Source: Hericium rajendrae
Lineage: Eukaryota; Basidiomycota; Agaricomycetes; Russulales; Hericiaceae
NCBI GenBank assembly: GCA_033439255.1
Contig: CM065890.1
Location: 1,364,001-1,428,000, forward strand
DNA: 64,000 bases
Direction of reading: 5' to 3'
Below the pieces are notes generated by a model that saw nothing but the letters and a program-made list of their open reading frames with translations, was not told the origin of the DNA and made no database searches. How positions within the stretch are numbered: the first letter of the stretch is position 1; every line of letters starts with the position of its first letter. Positions 57,470-64,000 of the stretch are shown one piece after another. A program made the position numbers and the translations under genes.

Positions 57470-59870
57470 CGCCAACGTGTTCCAAGGCCAGGGCCCGACA
57501 GTGTCGAATCTGTGAGACAGTAATATAAGTATGACTGCGTGAGCCGCCGAAGGGCCACAAGAATGTGACAGCCGAAGACGCACCAGGTTATCCATGTACA
57601 AATGTGGCAATGGACACGCCCATGGAGTAAATCATGACAAGTTGCTCTACCAGGAATAATGGGCGGCCTCTCAAGAAAAGAAGATTGACGTACATGTGGA
57701 CAAAGATAGGGACCAGCACGCGTAAAAACATGCCAAATTGTTTGAAGCAACCCATTCGTAGGTTCATCTCTTTGTACAGAGCTCTCCGTGCATTCGCATC
57801 TGGATTTCACGAAAAATGCCAGTGGAGAAGAAAGATTAAGGAATCGTAGACTTGCGGCTGTACAACACATACCATTACCACCCCAGCTGCTCCAAGGTCC
57901 AACCGAAGACCTTGCCGGTCTTACTCGGCGGAGTACAGACGCGCTTATTTTCGTCCAGCGCGGTGATCTTGTCCACGTCCTCTTTATCCAGAGAGACAGG
58001 CTTAAATCGGAATGCTCGTCAGTATCGCAAGCGATCCAGATGGAGGACAACATCGTACAGCGAAATTCTCCTTGTTTCTGTCCTCCTGCCTACTGCTAAT
58101 AGTCACGCCGCAGTCTCGCGCGAGATGCCAACCGACGATGATCTGGTTGGGAGTGGCTTTATATTTCTCGGCCAGCGAGACGATCACAGGATTCTCTCTG
58201 CCCTGGGCGTGGCCTAAGACACAGTTAATCTTACTTCGACATTCTAATTTTATATGGTCAACATACCAGTCGGGGAATAAGCCTGAACGAGGATCCCTTT
58301 AGACTTGCAAAACTCGAGAAGGGCAGACTGGATGAGCAATGGGTGCAACCTTCGCCGACATCATCAGTAACGTCGTACAATCTAGAACGTCGTGAAGACG
58401 CATACTCAATCTGATTAACTGCCGGAATGACTTTCGCAGTGGTCAGCAGTTGGGTAAGTCTAAATGACACGTTCAGCGATGCTCGCGTCCAAGCTCTATG
58501 GACGCGGACGTTTTCTCGGAGAAGTTGCTGACTCCGATGGCCTTGGCTTTGCCACTCGCGTAGATGGCTTCCATCTCGGCCCATACTTCATTGAAGGAAG
58601 GAGAATCGACTACCTCCATGTCGCCGGCCTGATCTAATGGAAGTAGGTTGTTATCTATCCGCAAGGTCAGTTTGCAAACAGTAAGTAGAAGGTATATCTG
58701 ACGCACCGCGATAGAACTTCGCCGCTTGGGGCCAGTGCATAAGATACTAGGATATTGGTTTAGAAAGGCAACACAGCAAGAAAGCAATGTGCCGTACCAT
58801 GTCCACATAGTCCAGTCCGAGGGCACTGAGACTTTGATCAATCGATTCGGAAACCTTGTGGTGGTGGTGCCATCTGCACAGACATGAGCCGTGTCAAGTT
58901 CGGTAGGATCAGACCACATACGGGAGCTTCGTGGTGACAAAGATTTCTTCGCGTGGAATGCCGGATTCCCGTACGGCCCTGCCGGTTGCACGTTCGGTAC
59001 CTAGATATCGAATGGTGGCTCAGTGTCACGAATGGATGACCATAGCCATACTGACCATAAAGGTACGCCGTGTCCAAGTGCCGATAGCCAAGCTGGGGAC
59101 GAGACTTCTGTAAGCACCATAGAAACACCAGCATTCAGCGCTCTCACCTTCAAAGCAGATACAGTCAAATGGAAATTGATGATTTTATCTTCTCCTATGC
59201 CGTCGGCAGGCGTTCCGAAGGCTAGTCGACGCATAGTATTCGTAAGAAAACGACCTACGGATGCCACACTTATACTGGTACTCACCAATGGCAGGAATTT
59301 GGCCCCGGTGTTCAAAGTGTACGTGACTTGAGAAGACATTTCGATTTCGAGTATGGGGACTGTGAATGAAAAGATAAAGTTGCCTCTTGAGTTTCCTTCA
59401 ACAGGTAGCCAGATTCGAGTTTCGTGTCGAGAGGACTTGTAGTGCTCATTCTGCTTCTTATACGTGCGGAGATGATGGCCTTACGAGTCCTGTATGATTA
59501 GTCGATTATCAAGAAACTGTATTCGACCGTCTCAGACACGGAGATAGTCAAATATTGCGTGGCGACGCCGGTGGAAACTGACTCGGATGAAAGTTTCCTG
59601 CTCCTATCGCCGTCCGCGACCGTACTGGAGACATCAAATAGGGAAGCTTCGGGAAGTCTTATGACCGTTCAACTCTACGTAGATGTGTTTAGGGCAGGTA
59701 TCCATCTTAGAACATGGACTGAAATCATACCTTGCCGTCGTTCTGGATCGACGCGCGTCGGTCGACACCAATTGAGTGCTGAAGCGCGTTCTGAGCATTC
59801 CATTTCCTATTGCCGCAGCCGAGTATTAACTCCGTATGAAGACAGTCAGCTCTTTCTCGTAGTTGACGAT
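57470..59870 (-). repeat. inverted duplication, arm B
   Basis: This is the minus-strand partner of arm A (47985-50215). The spacer between the arms is about 7.2 kb. Homology ends on the outer side near 59870, where arm A runs into an unrelated stretch next to MIP1. Confidence 0.75.
57875..59339 (-). CDS. aldo/keto reductase 2
   Basis: Paralogue of the gene at 48443. It begins [14 protein letters not shown]; an A is missing in the following A run (AAATTCC where copy 1 and the family need one more base to read AKIPAIG), near 59288. The further exons are intact: [158 protein letters not shown] and [20 protein letters not shown]. Catalytic Asp, Tyr, Lys and His are all present. It is the better-preserved copy. 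Both genes keep the same intron positions, so the duplication copied genomic DNA. Substrate unknown. Confidence 0.9.
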
Positions 59871-60106
59871 GAGGGGGGAAATCACAAGCCAGTCAAGCAT
59901 CGGCAGCAGTATTAACGCAAGTGACAGGAAATTAGAGGTTAAAATGTCGACACGACTTTGGGAACGTTGAACATGGTGGATGGGAACAGCGCGTCGACGT
60001 GATGAAGAGAAGCCTGCCCTAAATCTAGAATCACGTGATGGCGCGTCGGGTCGTCGCGTGTCACGCCTCACCCTAAGCTCAGAACCTGCTTTCATCATTC
60101 CCCACC
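59871..60106. other. intergenic, divergent promoter region of reductase 2 and LNP1
   Basis: A minus frame (59826-60098) contains a hydrophobic stretch (LSLALILLPMLDWLVISPLI) but no supporting context. The LNP1 promoter must lie here; no TATA box is obvious. Confidence 0.4.
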
Positions 60107-61443
60107 ATGTCTTTCCTTACTCGCTGGTTCTCAAAGGTCAGAAGTCGTGTCAAAGTCTCTAATATACACGGATACTGAACCTGCGTTGTAGAAGGAGCCT
60201 GAGGATTTCGAAACCATACTTTCTTCTCTTGCTCTCGACATCCAAGGACGCCAAACAAGGTTGTCAGAGATCCGTTTACGCGAACGCCGTACATCGCTCG
60301 CAGTCACTCTTTACTCTTTCGCCCTATGGGCCCTCTATTTCAGTCTATGGTATACTGGCCTCCTGCCCCATATGCATGGGCGGCTTGCAAGGAACTTTCG
60401 AGCGGTTCCGGTCTTTTGGGTCCAATTGCGTGCGTATTTGTTATCTCTTTCTTCGTTCAAGAGCCAAATGAATTGCAACCGAATACAGCATACTCTTTGG
60501 GCGACGCATTGTTCAGCTTTGGTATGCACGGAAAGGAGACGCGGAAGGTGAGTGTCGGTCAATTACGTTCACGATCACCTCGCTCATCCCTGTACGTCAG
60601 AGAAAGTGCTGAAGAAGCTGTACAAGGAGCAACGTGACAAGATCGAGGAAATTAAGAAAAAGACGAACTACTACAGTACACGCAGTCTTCTTGAACGCTA
60701 CGACGAAGGTCCCGCTGCAGAGTCGCCGCTCAGACGCAGAGTTGTGACTGGCCCGGCCCAAGTTCCTTCTACTCCCCAGCGTCCTGGGCCACAAAACAAG
60801 CTGCCGCCTGGGACGCCGCAAAATCTTGCACAATCGCCCATCCCTCCTCGATTGCAGACTCAGCTTGCTCGTGAGTTCGCCACAAATCCCGCTCAGCATT
60901 CGTGTTCATTGACCGTTGCATCTTAGCCACGCCACAGCAGTCTCTCCAACCTCCACGCAAGCAGTGGTACGACAAACTTGCAGATGCCATTCTCGGCGAA
61001 GACGAACCTTCCGTGAACGCGGCAGCCTCGCGGTACGCCCTGATCTGCCAAAAATGCTTCGCGCACAATGGGCTTGTGAAGGAGAGTATGTGGGAGGACG
61101 CACGTACGTGAACCTTCGGCCTCGCCCTTTTCATTCTCTCTCTTAAGACGTGTCTGTTTCCATTGTGCTCTATCCAGAATACGTGTGCCCGAAGTGCGGC
61201 CACTTCAATCCTTCGGCGCGTTCGCTCAGGCAGGGCGGTCTATCGCCACAAGCCCCGCGGACGCCATCCGCGCCTGCAGGATCCGGCAAAAGCTCACCAT
61301 CGCCTTCCGCTGGTGCTCGTGCCCGTGCGCCTTCGCAGCTGAGACAGTCGGCCTCCCCGGAGAGCGTGGGCGCTAGAAATGGCAACGATGCTGCGGAGCC
61401 GGTTGTGGAGGGGTCAAGTATGCGGATGGATGTGGATGCCTGA
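60107..61443 (+). CDS. LNP1: Lunapark, ER three-way junction protein
   Basis: Lunapark sits at three-way junctions of the tubular endoplasmic reticulum and stabilises the network. Exon 1 is MSFLTRWFSK; an intron (60137-60190) leads to KEPEDFETILSSLALDIQGR and a short coiled coil. TM1 is SLAVTLYSFALWALYFSLWY. A T is missing in the T run at about 60418, after RAVPVF; then LGPIA, an intron (gtgcgt...gaatacag) and ILFGRRIVQLWYARKGDAE. A further intron leads to EKVLKKLYKEQRDKIEEIKK, KTNYYSTRSLLERYD and a Pro-rich segment. The Lunapark zinc ribbon is split by the last intron: YALICQKCFAHNGLV and YVCPKCGHFNPSAR. The start has the short hydrophobic N-terminus that is N-myristoylated in animals but lacks a Gly at position 2. 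About 355 residues, normal for fungi. Confidence 0.94.
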
Positions 61444-61863
61444 GCGACAGCAGGGACGCTCTGTTGCAGTTGCATGATAATGTATGTAGGTATGGTAAGG
61501 ATCTTTAGTGGTATCATAATGATCGTGATCTGTATTGTACATCATTATCAACGTTGGTGGGTTTCAACGCATTGTGAATTGAAGCTCGACGACCGTCGAT
61601 CGGCAGGGGCCTTGGTGATCATCATGACCATCATCATGGAACGCGATGCAGTATTGGTCTTCTAGTGTTGCATAAAAACAGTCGGTGCCGAAACAACTGT
61701 GTTATCCAACCCAATTCAACCTCAGATCTATCAATATTGACATCGTGTTGAGATGCGGTCCAGGACTGGATAAGACGTTCCAGATGTTCCGACGAGTGTA
61801 GAAGCCTGGTCGGCTTGTCGGCATATCATATCGGATGGAGTCGCGTGGCAGCAAAATGCATCA
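61444..61863. other. intergenic, no gene seen
   Basis: This is the 3' flank of LNP1. It contains gatcatcatgaccatcatcat near 61616. Nothing else is recognised. Confidence 0.4.
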
Positions 61864-62756
61864 ATGGAAAAGGCGTGGTTCGATGAAAAACAGGATTCGC
61901 CACTCTTTGGGCGAACTTCAGTTGAGCAGAGCGAATATGAAGCTCACCACGATGTAGGGTTCGTGGGTTTCCGCGGAGGCAAAAGGCCAACGGAGGTATT
62001 TCTCAAAAAGGAAGGCGTCGTCGTTGAAAACGACAGCCTCGCCGGCGAGCAGCAAGACTGCGGTATGCAGAGACAGTTGCTGCCTCCCTCACCAACCTTC
62101 TGTCCTCCACTTATGTGTCTCAAGACCATTCAAAGTTTGTCATCCGCAAAAATGTCTACGAAAGTGGGAGGAAGCCTGGGCTCAGCCTCGTGCATGGCAC
62201 GCAATGCAGCGGGCATGCGTTTTGCACGAGGCTGCTATGCTCGAGATAAGTACCCACTGGGATATGATCCGCACAGGTCTACGCACTTCTTCTGCCCATT
62301 GCACGCAGAGCTGGCTCTCCATTCTCGGGAAATTATCCTCATCGTGCTCGTCCTCGCGGAATCCGCCCGCTTCTTCCAGGCAACTCGCGCAGGTATGAGC
62401 GATAATAATATCTCGGACATCGACAGAAGTAATCTCCACCGACACGATTGTGCTGTGGTATGCATCATCGCTTCTTCTAGAGCCGCACCCTCCGAGGGGA
62501 GCAGGCACTGCAGGCGCGTCAGCTGCTCCAGCCCGAAGCAATGATATCCCTTCGAACAGACGATCCATGCAACATTCATATTTCCCAGGAAGCGCAGCAC
62601 AGACGGGTCGTGGCCTCTGCATATTCCGCTGCATCGAGGCAGCCGGCGGCTTGGCTTGGTGCCCGGGCTCTGCCATATGCTCGTGCACGTGTGGGGAATA
62701 CTACACGAGATGATGCGATATTGGACCTCCGTTCCTTCGTCCCTTCATCTCGCTAA
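61864..62756 (+). CDS. hypothetical protein, three exons
   Basis: Exon 1 starts MEKAWFDEKQDSPLFGRTSV and runs to LAGEQQDC. An intron of about 70 nt (gtatgc...ttcaaag) leads to VCHPQKCLRKWEEAWAQPRA and on to SSRQLAQ. A second intron (gtatga...cttctag, 90 nt) leads to SRTLRGEQALQARQLLQPEA and an end at DAILDLRSFVPSSR. Frame and splice sites agree at both junctions, which is the main support. A competing 168-codon minus frame covers 62182-62688 and looks protein-like as well (EDEHDEDNFPRMESQLCVQW), so strand is not certain. Upstream exons may exist. No family is recognised. Confidence 0.4.
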
Positions 62757-62811
62757 GATTCGTCTTCGTCTCCATTCTATCCTAGCGCACGGCGGGATGC
62801 AGGATGCCCTA

Positions 62812-63598
62812 TCATTCGGTGGGACGGAATAGGCGCATCGCCGGTATCTCTGCGTGGGGGAGATCCAGAGGTGCGCAGGTACGCGGCGGCAGAGACAAGC
62901 CGGGGCGCAGCGCTGGTTGGCTGCTGGGCCGGCCATTAATGAGGGGTTGATAGTCTTTGAAACCGTCGAGATCCAGATCGAAGCCGGTGAGGTGCTATCT
63001 CGAGTTTCGACCGTTGTCTAACCACCTGTGGATATATGAGTTGCTCACCTTCGCAGAAATGACATAACGACCAGGCTTCATCTCGCGTCCTGGGCCAATT
63101 GATATGGTTAAATGAAAGCAAGAGTGGAGACCGAGGCCGTCGCCAGAGAGGCGTGGTCTATTCGAGCCGTCGCACCAGAGGGCCCTGTCGTAATGCGCCG
63201 TATCTTCAAACCTGATTCGTGCATTGGCAGTGATGCCCGTTTCGTACCCTATGGAGCGTCATAGAAGACGAAGACACGTTGGGTTCGCGATCGGAACCTC
63301 GGGCTTCGGGCTGTAAGCAACTTCTGGAAGAGAGGTAGTGGGTCATCCGCTCAGGCATCAGCGGCCGCCAGTCACAAGCTGGTTCGCAATACTGTATTGA
63401 TCCATAACCCACCTTAAACGCATCTCCGTGTATATCGGTCCTCCGCCTGCGAATTTGTCCAGATATGCACCTATTGACTCTGAATTTGCAGAAGTCTCCA
63501 CCTTGTTCGCGACACGACAAGCGCGGCCGTCCAACCACCGTCCATGACGACCAGGCCATTGCAACGATGCCCAAGAAGCTCTGTCGCGGCTCATCCAT
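62812..63598 (-). CDS. hypothetical protein of unknown family, three exons
   Basis: The ATG at 63598 gives MDEPRQSFLGIVAMAWSSWT, a possible hydrophobic N-terminal segment. An intron (gtgggt...ctcttccag) joins TDIHGDAFK to KLLTARSPRFRSRTQRVFVF. After YDAP one A is missing near 63250, and the frame continues IGYETGITANARIRFEDTAH, YDRALWCDGSNRPRLSGDGL, GLHSCFHLTISIGPGREMKP and GRYVISAK. A 57-nt intron (gtgagc...gagatag) leads to HLTGFDLDLDGFKDYQPLIN and a Pro-rich end at RLFRPTE. The text reads as a conserved folded domain, but I cannot name it. It is convergent with the gene at 61864, with only 55 bp between their ends. Confidence 0.5.
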
Positions 63599-64000
63599 CG
63601 TTCCGGACCTTCGCGCAGATCCCCGCATCGCAGGCGCACACCTACGCACACCGTTTGACCACCACGGGACCAACAAGGCTCAATAAGTCAGTTGTTGTTC
63701 TCCAAGTGCGACGCGGAATCGAAGCCACAGGAGGTGCGCATGTCCCAATTGGGCGCAAGGCAGATAAAGTGACAGTCGCCCACACCCCGGACGCTATCGC
63801 CATATATCTGATGCGCGTCAGCATCTGGCTCTCATCGGAAGCAAAGCATATGGCGTACTTCAAGAAGCGCGCGATTGTCTAACGCACGTGGCGATCTGCA
63901 GCGCGATCCAGCGGTCAGCGGTGCGCTACCAAACAGAATACAAGAGAATACAAGGGATTCGGTGCTGTGTAGGCTGAAATTCCTCGTCTCAGTGCTGGAA
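63599..64000. other. window edge, no gene assigned
   Basis: A plus frame ends at 63882 with IYLMRVSIWLSSEAKHMAYF and a minus frame covers 63642-63863. Either may be an exon of a gene lying beyond the window. Confidence 0.3.

Noticed and set aside
1-64000. CRISPR arrays, operons, bacterial ribosome sites, rRNA genes and retroelements
   Set aside because: The DNA is eukaryotic (spliced genes, TATA promoters). No array of equal repeats, rRNA core sequence, reverse transcriptase or integrase motif was seen in any frame provided.
1-64000. a biosynthetic or defence gene cluster
   Set aside because: The genes present do not share a pathway. The two reductases alone do not make a cluster, as no synthase, oxygenase, transporter or regulator is next to them.

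Overview
The window is nuclear DNA of a filamentous basidiomycete, most likely an Agaricomycete. Genes are split by many short introns (about 50-70 nt, GTRNGT...YAG). The families are those typical of Agaricomycetes: four DUF6699 genes, a DUF6593 gene, a MYND zinc-finger gene array, an F-box gene, an EF-hand gene with an N-terminal helical region, and a secreted Cys-rich protein. The order (Polyporales or another) cannot be fixed from the sequence alone.

Layout. 0.8-3.2 kb: three tandem, decayed copies of a small unrecognised gene family (minus). 3.7-5.5 kb: F-box gene (minus). 6.9-12.6 kb: four tandem MYND-finger paralogues, all plus, with the same five-exon design. 12.6-27 kb: a gene-poor stretch with several sets of diverged repeats, one intact DUF6699 gene at 18.9 kb and a decayed gene near 26 kb. 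27.3-28.9 kb: second DUF6699 gene. 29-31.3 kb: purine-rich repeat-bearing DNA. 31.3-31.8 kb: Hsp20 (minus). 34.5-35.8 kb: third DUF6699 gene. 36.5-37.6 kb: secreted Cys-rich protein (minus). 38.2-41.6 kb: hAT-type terminal inverted repeats enclosing a nested repeat and a CACTA/Plavaka-like fragment. 42.1-43.0 kb: DUF6593. 43.4-47.5 kb: mitochondrial DNA polymerase gamma (MIP1). 48.0-59.9 kb: two aldo/keto reductase genes in inverted orientation on duplicated arms, around a DUF6699 gene and an EF-hand gene. 60.1-61.4 kb: Lunapark (LNP1). 61.9-63.6 kb: two convergent unrecognised genes.

Housekeeping genes (MIP1, LNP1, HSP20) are interspersed with lineage-specific expanding families. I see no biosynthetic, defence or other multi-gene pathway. 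The strongest overall signal is technical: about 20 single-base frameshifts, many in homopolymer runs, break otherwise well-conserved genes, including two housekeeping genes (MIP1, LNP1). Uncorrected indels in the assembly explain this better than decay of so many genes, and protein predictions here should be read with that in mind. Intron boundaries given below are my own reading from splice motifs plus frame continuity.
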